Source of the DNA: Streptomyces collinus Tu 365
GTDB taxonomy: Bacteria; Actinomycetota; Actinomycetes; Streptomycetales; Streptomycetaceae
Assembly: GCF_000444875.1 (NCBI RefSeq)
Contig: NC_021985.1
Span: 806,001 to 870,000, forward strand
DNA: 64,000 nt
Reading direction: 5' to 3'
Shown: positions 57,253-64,000 of the stretch, in pieces
Layout: each line of letters begins with the position of its first letter
Numbering within the stretch: the stretch's first letter is position 1
Notes under the pieces: model-generated
The model's database searches: none
What the model saw: only the letters and a program-made list of their open reading frames with translations
What the model was told of the DNA's origin: nothing
Position numbers and translations under genes: made by a program

Positions 57253-58491
57253 TCAGGACGCGGCGGGACGCAGCACGACGGGCAGCGAGCGGAATCCGTT
57301 CAGCATGAAGGTCGGCAGGGGCGCCAGTTCCTCGGGCGCGCAGGCGAGTTGCGCCTCGGGGAACATGTCGAAGAGCCGGGAGAGGGCGGAGGCGGCCTCG
57401 ATCTCGCCGAGCGGCGCGCCGAGGCAGCGGTGCGGTCCGTGGCCGAAGCCGAGGATGTCGCGGTCGGTGCCGCGCAGCAGGTCGAAGCGGTGTGCGTCGG
57501 AACCGTGCCGGTCGGTCTCGTGGCCGCCCGCGGCGAAGTTGACGAGGATGCAGTCACCCTTGCTGATACGCACCCCGTCCAGGTCGATGTCCTCGACGGC
57601 GAACCGCATGGGCGCGTACGCGCCCGGCGTGTGCACCCGCATGGTCTCGGCGACGACGTCCGCCCAGCCGGCCCGGCCCGCGCGCAGGTGCGCGAGCTGC
57701 TCGGGGTGGGTGAGCAGCGCGCCGGCCGCGTTGGTGATGAGGGTGGCGGTGGTGTCCTGCCCCGCGGCGATGAACATGAAGAGCGAGCCGAGCAGTTCGT
57801 CCTCGGTCAGGCGGTCGCCCTCGTCACGGGCCGCGATGAGCGAGCTGGTGAGGTCGTCGCCCGGCCGCTCCCGCTTGGCCTTCACCAGCGCGGCGAGCCG
57901 CCCGAACGCCTCGAGGCGCGCGCTCTCCATCTCCGCACCGCTGACGGTGGAGCTGAACACGGTGCTCAGCGCCGCGGACAGCGCGTCCGTCTCGGCGCCC
58001 CTCGGGACGCCGAACAGCTCGCAGATGACGCGCAGCGGCAGCACCTCCGCGTACGCGGTGCGCAGGTCGACGGGTGTACCGGGCGGCAGGGCGGCCAGTT
58101 CGCCCAGCAGTTCGGCCGACAGCTCCTGCACGCGGGGGCGCAGCGCCTCGGAACGCCGTGCGGTGAAGGCCCCGGCGATCAGCCGGCGCAGCCGGGTGTG
58201 GTGCTCCCCGTAGGCGAAGAGCATGTTCTCGTTCGCCACCCACGGGTAGAGGGGCCACTCCTCGGTTATCTTCCCTTCGATGAACGGCGGCCAGTGCAGG
58301 CGGGCGCTGCGCGAGACCCGCGGGTCGGTCAGCAGCCGTTCCACGTAGCGCTGCTGCACGACGGCCCAGGCGAGCACCCCTCCGGGCAGCTCCACCTGGA
58401 CCGCGGGGCCTTTGGCGCGCAGGTGCGCGGCCTCCGCCATGTGGTCCTGGCCCGTGAGGTCCAAGGCGTACGGGCAGGCGGTGTTCTCCAT
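57253..58491 (-). CDS. cyp17: cytochrome P450, Cyp17-like (avenolide-type butenolide biosynthesis)
   Basis: 412 residues from ATG 58491 with GGGAGCACACCG upstream. The haem loop is [20 protein letters not shown], the I-helix is [20 protein letters not shown] with the acid-Thr pair, and ExxR lies in [14 protein letters not shown]. It is 121 bp downstream of the receptor gene on the same strand. In S. avermitilis the P450 at this position (Cyp17) hydroxylates the avenolide precursor (C-10). The assignment rests on the gene order avaR2-cyp17-avaR1-aco, not on sequence comparison. Confidence 0.8.
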   Translation of the reverse strand: MENTACPYALDLTGQDHMAEAAHLRAKGPAVQVELPGGVLAWAVVQQRYVERLLTDPRVSRSARLHWPPFIEGKITEEWPLYPWVANENMLFAYGEHHTRLRRLIAGAFTARRSEALRPRVQELSAELLGELAALPPGTPVDLRTAYAEVLPLRVICELFGVPRGAETDALSAALSTVFSSTVSGAEMESARLEAFGRLAALVKAKRERPGDDLTSSLIAARDEGDRLTEDELLGSLFMFIAAGQDTTATLITNAAGALLTHPEQLAHLRAGRAGWADVVAETMRVHTPGAYAPMRFAVEDIDLDGVRISKGDCILVNFAAGGHETDRHGSDAHRFDLLRGTDRDILGFGHGPHRCLGAPLGEIEAASALSRLFDMFPEAQLACAPEELAPLPTFMLNGFRSLPVVLRPAAS

Positions 58492-58612
58492 CGGTGTGCT
58501 CCCTGGGTCGGTCCTGCATCACGGTGTGGCGTGGCGACGTGCCCATGGCAGCGGTGACCGGGCCGCGGCGCCCGGCGGGTGCCGGCGGCCGTGGCCCGCG
58601 GTCGGGACAGGT

Positions 58613-59296
58613 TCAGCCGGCGGCCGGAGCCGCTTGCGGGTCCAGGCGCAGCTCCATGGCTTCCTCGTAGACGCGCCTGCCCCGGTCGACCGACATGTCC
58701 AGACGGACGAGCACCGCGGGGACGGCGATGCTGGTCATCAGGTGCCGGTAGAGGTCGACCACCCGTTCCATCAGGTCCGTGTGGTCGTCCATGATCTTGG
58801 ACAGCACCTGCGCCCCGGTGAAGGCCGCGACGAACGCCTTCGCCGCGGTCGCGACGTCGACCTGGGGCAGCACTTCCCCGTTCGCCTTGGCACGTTCGAG
58901 CAGCGCCGCGTTGTGCTCGACCCAGGAGGCCATCGGCACCCGCCGGTCCAGCCCGTCGTGCGGTGAGCCCTGGTCCACGGTGAGGCGGATGCTGCCGCGC
59001 ACCATGGCGTCGCCGGAGCCCAGCAGGTGTGCGAGGAGGAAGCCCGAGTCGAGTCCCTCCTGGAGCACCAGTTCCCGCGGCGGCAGTTCCGGCACGGACT
59101 TGAGCTGGTCGGTCAGCACCGCCTGGGCGAGCTGCTCCTTGGAGGCGAAGTGGAAGTAGAGGGCGCCCTTGGTGACATTGGCCCGCTGGAGGATCTCCGA
59201 GATGGTCGCGGCCTCGTAGCCGACGTCGGCGAACACGTCGGCGGCTGCGATCAGGATGTTGCGCCTCGTCCTGATCGCTCGCTCCTGCAGGGCCAA
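58613..59296 (-). CDS. avaR1: butenolide/gamma-butyrolactone autoregulator receptor (AvaR1-like, TetR family)
   Basis: 227 residues. The start is TTG at 59296, supported by GGAGGAAG just upstream. The sequence ALQERAIRTRRNILIAAADV, FADVGYEAATISEILQRANV and TKGALYFHFASKEQLAQAVL is the hallmark of ArpA/ScbR/AvaR receptors. The C-terminal ligand domain contains Trp in MASWVEHNAALLERAK, equivalent to the conserved Trp of the CprB/ScbR pocket. In the absence of hormone it should bind AREs at its own and the aco promoter; hormone releases it. It is divergent from aco, with a 407-bp gap. Confidence 0.9.
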   Translation of the reverse strand: MALQERAIRTRRNILIAAADVFADVGYEAATISEILQRANVTKGALYFHFASKEQLAQAVLTDQLKSVPELPPRELVLQEGLDSGFLLAHLLGSGDAMVRGSIRLTVDQGSPHDGLDRRVPMASWVEHNAALLERAKANGEVLPQVDVATAAKAFVAAFTGAQVLSKIMDDHTDLMERVVDLYRHLMTSIAVPAVLVRLDMSVDRGRRVYEEAMELRLDPQAAPAAG

Positions 59297-59342
59297 GGCA
59301 CTTCCTCCGCACTGGCTTCACGAACCCACCGGCCCCGAAAAG

Positions 59343-59361
59343 AAACCGACAGGTACGTATC
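59343..59361. promoter_or_regulatory. autoregulatory element (ARE) upstream of the receptor gene
   Basis: AAACCGACAGGTACGTATC fits the ARE pattern of gamma-butyrolactone receptors (reverse strand: GATACGTACC, then CGGTTT). It lies 47-65 bp upstream of the TTG start and matches the second site at 59620-59638 at 16 of 19 bases. It probably mediates autorepression. Confidence 0.75.
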
Positions 59362-59610
59362 CTGCCACCCGGGTAGATGCCCTTTCAAGCATGCGAGAGC
59401 CCCCTCCCTCCCCCAGCGCACGCGGACGGCCGGGCCGTCGCCGAGGGCCACAATAAAACCTGTCGCCCGGTATCTCAACGCCCATGAGGCACTTCCCCAC
59501 CGCCGCCGAGGCGCCCGCCGGGGACCGGAGTTGAGCAAGTCGCGTCTTTCCGAGGCCGTTGGGGCATCGACAAGGCACCATTGTTCGGCCACCGTTGGCA
59601 GAATTTTGGC

Positions 59611-59640
59611 TTGATTAGCAAACCGGGAGGTCCGTATCTT
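59611..59640 (+). promoter_or_regulatory. promoter of the acyl-CoA oxidase gene
   Basis: TTGATT (59611-59616), 18 bp, TATCTT (59635-59640). Transcription would start near 59647, about 57 bases before the ATG. The spacer is almost filled by the ARE. Confidence 0.6.
59620..59638. promoter_or_regulatory. autoregulatory element (ARE) in the acyl-CoA oxidase promoter
   Basis: AAACCGGGAGGTCCGTATC, 16 of 19 bases equal to the ARE at 59343-59361, lies between the -35 and -10 boxes. A receptor bound here would block RNA polymerase until the hormone is present. Confidence 0.75.
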
Positions 59641-59703
59641 CTCGTTCCACGCATTACCGCACGCATCCCCATCCTTCCGGATCCGCGACTACGGGAGAGG
59701 GTC

Positions 59704-61701
59704 ATGACCCTTCTGACACCCTTGGTAAATCTCCCCTCCGTGCCGGAGTCCGGCCACTACGGCGGATATGGAACACTTCGTCCGGACGGGGGTCCGGCGG
59801 ACGGCCCGTCCCCGGCGGACGGCCCCGCCGACGCGCTCGCCGCCGCCGGCGGCGACCCCGCCTTGGGTACGGTCGCCGAGTTGACCCGGCTCCTGTTCGA
59901 CGGCGAGGACCGGGAGCGCGGCCACGGCATGTGGCGCGACCTCATCTCCAAGGACGTCTTCCGCCACCGCCCGGGGCTCGCCGCCGAGGAACGGGTCGCG
60001 CTCTCCTACGAGTTGCTGCGCCTGGTGAACGACACGGCCGGCGACGCCGAGCGACTGGCCGACGACCCGCGGCTCCTGGCGGCGCTGCACGAGTGGGCGG
60101 CGATCGTGGACGGCGGCGGAGGGCTGTGCACGGTGGCGAGCATCCACTACAACCTGTTCCTCGGCAGCCTGCTCGACCACGGGGGCGCGACGGGCCGGGA
60201 CCTCTCCGACTTCACGAGCCTGCGCCGCACCGGCACGTTCCTGTGCACGGAGCTCGACCACGGCAACGACGCCTCGGCCCTGGAGACCACCGCCGAACCG
60301 GACCCGGTCACCGGAGGCTTCGTGCTGCACACCCCGCACGAGGGCGCGCAGAAGTTCATGCCCAACACCAGCCTCACCGGCGGCCCGAAGTCCGCGGTGG
60401 TGGCCGCCCGGCTGATCGTCGAGGGGCAGGACGAGGGCGTCTTCCTGTTCCTGACGCCGCTCAGCGACGAAAACGGCCTGCTGCCCGGGGTACGGGTGCG
60501 GCGGCTGCCGTTGCGCACCGGCGCCCCCGTGGACCACTGCCTGACCGCGTTCGACCGGGTTCCGCTGCCGCGTAGCGCCCTGCTGGAGTCCGAGCACGGC
60601 CGCCTGGACGCCGACGGCCGCCTGCACAGCAGCCTCGGCAACCGGCGCAAGCGGTTCCTGCGGTCCATCGGCCGGGTCACGATGGGCAAGCTGTGCATGA
60701 GCGGCGCCGCCGTCGGCGCGACCCGCGCGGCGCTCGCCCTGGCGGTCAGGCACGGCGACCTCCGGCAGGTCAGCGGGCCGCGCGCGGGCGAGCGCATCCC
60801 GGTCAACGCCCACCGCCCGCACCACGGGCGGCTGCTGAAGGGCGTCGCGACGGGCTACGCCATGACCTTCCTGCACCGCTCCGCGCTCGCCCGCTGGGCG
60901 GCGGAGCACGCCGGTCCCGACACCGGGCGGCGGGCGGAGGCGGAGCGGCTCGTCGCGATCGCCAAGGGCTGGATCACCTGGCAGGCCCGGGACATCGCCG
61001 TCGAGTGCCGGGAACGCTGCGGCGCGCAGGGCCTGTTCGCGGCCAACGGCCTGTCCGAGTTCCCGCACTACATCGAGGGCACCATCACGGCCGAGGGCGA
61101 CAACCTGGTGATCTGGGTGAAGGCCGCCGCCGAGATGCTCTTCGAGCACCAGCCGGACCGGCGGGACCCCGAACCGCCCGGTGAGGTGGAGCGGCTGGCG
61201 GACCCCCGGCATCTGCTCGGACTGCTGGCCCGGGCCGAGGCCGTGTGGCAGGACCGGGCCCGCACGGCACTGCGCCGGGGCCCCTCCGGGGATCCGGTGG
61301 AGCGGTGGAACGGTGCGTCCTCCGCCGCCCTGGAGATGGTCTCGGTGCACGCCCGGCTGCGGGCGGCCGAGGCGTTCCTGGACGCGGCCGCCGCGGCCCG
61401 GCGCCCCGAGGCCCGCGCCCTGCTGGAGCGACTGTGCCTGCTGTTCCTGCTGGAGCAGGTCGGCGGGCACACGGGCGACCTGCTGGCCGACGGCCACCTG
61501 TCCGCCGACCAGGTACGCGCCCTGCCCGGGTTCCTGGACGACGTGGTGCGCGACCTCGCCCCCCGGATGACGGATCTGGTCGACGCGTTCGACCTGCCGG
61601 CCGCCTACCTGGACGCGATCCCCCTGACCGCCTCCGGCCAGACCCGCCTCACCGACCACCTCACCAGCGAGGAAGCGGCCGACTGGGCGTCCGAGCGGTA
61701 G
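59704..61701 (+). CDS. aco: acyl-CoA oxidase (Aco-like, avenolide-type butenolide biosynthesis)
   Basis: 665 residues from ATG 59704 with GAGAGG upstream; the open frame above is not supported. The acyl-CoA oxidase layout is visible: helical N terminus, beta domain with GTFLCTELDHGNDASALETT and KFMPNTSLTGGPKSAVVAAR, then RVTMGKLCMSGAAVGATRAA and a long helical C-terminal half (AQGLFAANGLSEFPHYIEGT, GDNLVIWVKAAAEML). Length of about 660 is right for acyl-CoA oxidases and too long for dehydrogenases. Next to an AvaR1-type receptor and a P450 this is the Aco of avenolide synthesis, which oxidises the acyl-CoA precursor. An ARE sits in its promoter. Confidence 0.88.
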   Translation: MTLLTPLVNLPSVPESGHYGGYGTLRPDGGPADGPSPADGPADALAAAGGDPALGTVAELTRLLFDGEDRERGHGMWRDLISKDVFRHRPGLAAEERVALSYELLRLVNDTAGDAERLADDPRLLAALHEWAAIVDGGGGLCTVASIHYNLFLGSLLDHGGATGRDLSDFTSLRRTGTFLCTELDHGNDASALETTAEPDPVTGGFVLHTPHEGAQKFMPNTSLTGGPKSAVVAARLIVEGQDEGVFLFLTPLSDENGLLPGVRVRRLPLRTGAPVDHCLTAFDRVPLPRSALLESEHGRLDADGRLHSSLGNRRKRFLRSIGRVTMGKLCMSGAAVGATRAALALAVRHGDLRQVSGPRAGERIPVNAHRPHHGRLLKGVATGYAMTFLHRSALARWAAEHAGPDTGRRAEAERLVAIAKGWITWQARDIAVECRERCGAQGLFAANGLSEFPHYIEGTITAEGDNLVIWVKAAAEMLFEHQPDRRDPEPPGEVERLADPRHLLGLLARAEAVWQDRARTALRRGPSGDPVERWNGASSAALEMVSVHARLRAAEAFLDAAAAARRPEARALLERLCLLFLLEQVGGHTGDLLADGHLSADQVRALPGFLDDVVRDLAPRMTDLVDAFDLPAAYLDAIPLTASGQTRLTDHLTSEEAADWASER

Positions 61702-62067
61702 CGAGAAGCGGCGACGGCCTGCCCGCGGCTGCCGGGCCCGGCAGCCGTTCCGCGCGGCAGCCGGACCGGCAACGGTTTCGCGCGACCGCTGGGAGCGATG
61801 ACGGCTTCTCCGCGCAGCCGGGGCCGACCGGAGCTCCGCGCGGCAGCCGGGAGCGGAGAACCGTCTGCCAGCGGCAGCCGGTCCGGCTGCCGTTCCCCGC
61901 GGCAGCCCGACCGGCCGCGGTCGCCCGCAACTGCCAACCACCGCAACGCCCTTCCCGGTAGCCGTGGCCGGCGACACGCCCCGGGCCCCGCGAGTCGACG
62001 GCAGCCTCCCCGCGTACCCCCGGTAGGCGGCGGCGTTCCACCGCCGTCGGGGTCGGCGCCCCCGCCG
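61702..62067. other. 366-bp gap with dispersed short GC repeats
   Basis: No gene is supported. The sequence is built largely from diverged copies of GCGGCAGCCGG-type units in both directions. The convergent genes aco and the TetR gene end on either side, so the repeats may serve as terminator-like structures. Confidence 0.5.
61752..61850. repeat. GCGCGGCAGCCGG repeats
   Basis: GCGCGGCAGCCGG is found exactly at 61752-61764 and 61838-61850. Near copies occur around 61811, 61871 and 61899, and inverted forms (CGGCTGCCG) around 61885. Confidence 0.55.
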
Positions 62068-62679
62068 TCAGGGCCGGGTGAGGCTGTCGATCCAGGACGT
62101 GAGGCGTTCGCCCTGGGTGCTCATGATCGTCGGGTCGCGCAGGGTGTGGGTGAGGACCGACATGCCCTGGTAGGCGGCGACCAGTTCGAGGGCGAGGGCG
62201 TGGGCGTCAGGGCGCCCCAGCTCGGTGAACTGGCCCGCCGTCCAGTCGATCAGGGCCCGCATGACCTCGGAGACCGCCAGGTCCGGGCCGTCGTCGCGTT
62301 TGTCCAGCTCGGTGGCGAGGGTGCCGAAGGGGCAGCCGAAGCGCGCCGCGGTCTCGCGCTCCTCGACCCAGCCGGCGACCAGGGCCTTCAGCCGGTCGGC
62401 CGGGCCGGGCAGCGCCTCAAGGCGGCCGGTGAGCGCGGCGAGCCGGTCGCGGTGCGCCCCAACGGCCGCCTCGACCAGCTGGTCCTTGGTCTTGAAGTAG
62501 TAGTACACGTTCCCGACGGGCACGTCCGCGGCGCGGGCGATGTCCGCGAGGGTGGTCTTCTCCACGCCCTGCTCGTGGAAGACCCGCACCGCCGCCTCGA
62601 CCAGGCGTTCCCGCTTGCCGCCCCGCCGGGCCCGGCCGGGGGCGGCCGCCCGCACCGCACCCGCTTCTGAGTCAGTCAC
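62068..62679 (-). CDS. TetR-family transcriptional regulator
   Basis: 203 residues if translation starts at GTG 62679: the -10-like TATGCT ends seven bases before it, which suits a leaderless transcript. ATG codons at 62697 and 62691 are alternatives. The HTH is RERLVEAAVRVFHEQGVEKT, TLADIARAADVPVGNVYYYF. The C-terminal domain has RFGCPFGTLATELDKRDDG, a feature of the group that senses electrophiles or alkylating compounds and often controls a neighbouring oxidoreductase. It is divergent from an NmrA-type gene. Confidence 0.88.
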   Translation of the reverse strand: MTDSEAGAVRAAAPGRARRGGKRERLVEAAVRVFHEQGVEKTTLADIARAADVPVGNVYYYFKTKDQLVEAAVGAHRDRLAALTGRLEALPGPADRLKALVAGWVEERETAARFGCPFGTLATELDKRDDGPDLAVSEVMRALIDWTAGQFTELGRPDAHALALELVAAYQGMSVLTHTLRDPTIMSTQGERLTSWIDSLTRP

Positions 62680-62687
62680 CTGACTGA
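62672..62687. promoter_or_regulatory. palindromic operator over the TetR transcription start
   Basis: TCAGTCACCTGACTGA has perfect 7-bp arms around CC. It covers the expected start of the leaderless TetR transcript, so binding would repress the regulator itself. Confidence 0.6.
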
Positions 62688-62725
62688 GCATAGACATCGC
62701 CGCCCGGAGCGCCTACCGTGGGCAC

Positions 62726-62745
62726 TTAGTCAGTCAACTAACTAA
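62726..62745. promoter_or_regulatory. second operator-like palindrome upstream of the NmrA-type gene
   Basis: TTAGTCAGTCAACTAACTAA has 8 of 10 symmetric pairs and shares the AGTCAGTC core with the site at 62672-62687. It lies 14 bp upstream of the ATG at 62759. Confidence 0.6.
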
Positions 62746-62758
62746 CTCAGGAGAACTC

Positions 62759-63580
62759 ATGATCGTGGTGACGGGCGGCACGGGGAACGTGGGACGGACG
62801 CTGGTGGCCCGGCTCGCCGCCGCGGGCGAGGCGGTCACCGCCGTCGCCCGGCACATCACCCCTGAGGACGTCCCGCCGGGCGTACGGACGGTCGCCGCCG
62901 ACCTCGGCCGGCCGGCCGACCTCGCCCCCGCGCTGGAGGGGGCCACGGCGCTGTTCCTGCTGGTGGCGGGCGACGATCCGGACGGCATCCTGGAGCAGGC
63001 CGCCGCGGCGGGAGTCCGCAGGGTGGTGCTGCTGTCCTCGCAGGCGGTGGGCACCCGCCCGCACGGCTACGCGCACGCCGCCGGGTTCGAGGCCGCCGTG
63101 GCCCGGTCGGGCCTGCGCTTCACCGTGCTGCGCTCCGGCGGGATGGCGTCGAACGCGTTCGCCTGGGCCGAACCCGTCCGGCGGCACCGCACCGCCGCCG
63201 CGCCCTTCCCCGACGTGGCGCTGCCCTTCGTCGACCCGGACGACGTCGCAGAGGTCGCCGCCGCGGTACTGCGCCAGGACGGGCACGACGGCGTGACGTA
63301 CACGCTGACCGGGCCCGGGGCCACCACGCCCCGGCAGCGGGCCGCCGCCCTCGCGGACGCCCTCGGCGAGCCGGTGGACTTCGTCGAGCAGACCCGCGAG
63401 GAGGCCCGCGCGCAGCTCGCGCGGTTCATGCCGGACGCCGTGGTGGAGGGGACGCTCGCCGTCCTGGGCGAGCCGACCGCCGAGGAGCGGACGGTCACCG
63501 ACGACGTCCGGCGCGTCCTCGGCCGGCCCGCGGCCCCGTTCGCGGCCTGGGCGGCGCGCAACGCCGCGGCCTTCCGCTGA
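62759..63580 (+). CDS. NmrA-like NAD(P)-binding protein (atypical SDR)
   Basis: 273 residues from ATG 62759 with AGGAG upstream. TGGTGNVGRTLVARLAAAGE is the atypical-SDR nucleotide site; VVLLSSQAVGTRPHGYAHAA and FTVLRSGGMASNAF follow the NmrA/quinone-reductase-2-like pattern, with DVALPFVDPDDVAEVAAAVL towards the C terminus. No YxxxK motif is seen, as usual in this group. It may reduce quinones or act as a redox sensor. The divergent TetR gene and the shared operator motifs indicate inducible expression. Confidence 0.88.
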   Translation: MIVVTGGTGNVGRTLVARLAAAGEAVTAVARHITPEDVPPGVRTVAADLGRPADLAPALEGATALFLLVAGDDPDGILEQAAAAGVRRVVLLSSQAVGTRPHGYAHAAGFEAAVARSGLRFTVLRSGGMASNAFAWAEPVRRHRTAAAPFPDVALPFVDPDDVAEVAAAVLRQDGHDGVTYTLTGPGATTPRQRAAALADALGEPVDFVEQTREEARAQLARFMPDAVVEGTLAVLGEPTAEERTVTDDVRRVLGRPAAPFAAWAARNAAAFR

Positions 63581-63625
63581 CCGGGAGTCGGCGGCCGCCG
63601 TGGGCGAGGGTGCCCGGCACACCGC

Positions 63626-64000
63626 TCAAGGGAGGTCCTGCTCGGCCCAGATGACCTTGCCCTCCGCCGTGTAGCGGACGCCCCAGCGGTGGGTGAGCCG
63701 GGCCACCAGGAAGAGTCCGCGGCCGCCCTCGTCCGTGCTCCGGGCGTGCCGCAACCGGGGAGCCGTACTGCTGCCGTCGGCGACCTCGCAGGTCAGGCGC
63801 GCGTCCCGGAGCAGCCGGAGGTGAATGGGCGAAGCGGCGTAGCGGACCGCGTTGGTGACGAGCTCGCTGACGATGAGCTCCGTCGTCATGGCCAGTTCCG
63901 CCAGCCCCCAGGCCGCCACCTGGCGTGTCGCCTCCGCCCTGACCCGGCCGACGGCGGCGGGGTCGGCGGGCACCTCCCACGAGGCGACCCGGTCCGCGTC
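63626..64000 (-). CDS. RsbW-like ATP-binding (HATPase) regulatory protein, 5' end outside window
   Basis: About 124 residues are visible; the frame continues past the right edge (reading ADRVASWEVPADPAAV), so the start is missing. The GHKL ATPase boxes are TELIVSELVTNAVRYAA (N box with Asn), CEVADGSSTAPRLRHA (D-x-G form) and DEGGRGLFLVARLTHRWG (G box). Stand-alone proteins of this type are anti-sigma factor kinases; the same domain also ends large SpoIIE-type phosphatases, so either could be true here. Confidence 0.85.
   Translation of the reverse strand, partial: DADRVASWEVPADPAAVGRVRAEATRQVAAWGLAELAMTTELIVSELVTNAVRYAASPIHLRLLRDARLTCEVADGSSTAPRLRHARSTDEGGRGLFLVARLTHRWGVRYTAEGKVIWAEQDLP

Larger units (their letters stand above)
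59297..59703. other. control region between receptor and acyl-CoA oxidase genes
   Basis: No gene is supported in 407 bp. The region is AT-richer than its surroundings and holds two AREs (59343-59361 and 59620-59638) and the aco promoter. On the minus strand TTGAAA (59388-59383) is a possible -35 box for the receptor gene, but a matching -10 at normal spacing is not clear. Confidence 0.6.

Overview
The window reads as a Streptomyces (or very close actinomycete) chromosome segment. GC content is very high, third codon positions are almost all G or C, GTG and even TTG starts occur, and several promoters sit so close to a start codon that the transcript should be leaderless. The gene families are typical too: multi-domain Ser/Thr kinase, SpoIIE-type phosphatases, LCP proteins, DUF6131, PRC-barrel, ScbR/AvaR-type hormone receptors. 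I saw no tRNA, rRNA, CRISPR array, transposase or prophage gene. About 58 protein genes are called; the first and last run off the window.

Layout. 1-8038: a plus-strand polyamine-type module: Rieske oxygenase (5' end missing), PotD/PotB/PotC/PotA-like ABC importer, flavin amine oxidase and aminoaldehyde dehydrogenase. 8093-11318: a receptor-like Ser/Thr kinase and a membrane SpoIIE/PP2C phosphatase. 11508-17578: orphan CoxM-like FAD protein, TetR/SDR pair with a perfect palindromic operator, small stress-type proteins, secreted SGNH hydrolase, TetR regulator and aquaporin. 17428-19251: secreted GH54 arabinofuranosidase with two nearly identical ricin-type lectin domains, overlapping the aquaporin gene antisense. 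19444-23190: acyl-CoA ligase with divergent PucR-type regulator, DUF6131 and VOC proteins. 23202-24854: a single polypeptide carrying an ECF sigma factor, a zinc-binding anti-sigma-like motif, membrane segment(s) and a secreted CAP domain. 25439-35280: LysR/SDR pair, NCS1 permease, beta-lactamase-fold hydrolase, DUF4232 lipoprotein, second-type NAD kinase, secreted CAP protein, LCP ligase.

35605-46284: an SRPBCC protein, then a six-gene minus-strand operon (SRPBCC, CrtI-like oxidoreductase, hypothetical, SDR, MSMEG_6728-like, MpaB/DUF2236-like), then a cluster that looks like ether-glycerolipid metabolism (diacylglycerol-kinase-like, alkyl-DHAP-synthase-like, TetR, GlpD). 46917-56146: tannase-like esterase, P450/SDR/FUSC group, YihY, ECF sigma factor and a Met/His-rich membrane protein.

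56322-61701 is the most notable region. It holds an AvaR2-like receptor homologue, a P450, an AvaR1-like TetR receptor (TTG start) and a divergent acyl-CoA oxidase. This is the gene set and order of the avenolide locus of S. avermitilis (avaR2, cyp17, avaR1, aco). Two nearly identical autoregulatory elements lie between avaR1 and aco, one of them between the -35 and -10 boxes of aco. I infer that the strain makes and senses a butenolide hormone of the avenolide type. The window ends with a TetR/NmrA-type pair with two candidate operators and the start-less part of an RsbW-like ATPase.
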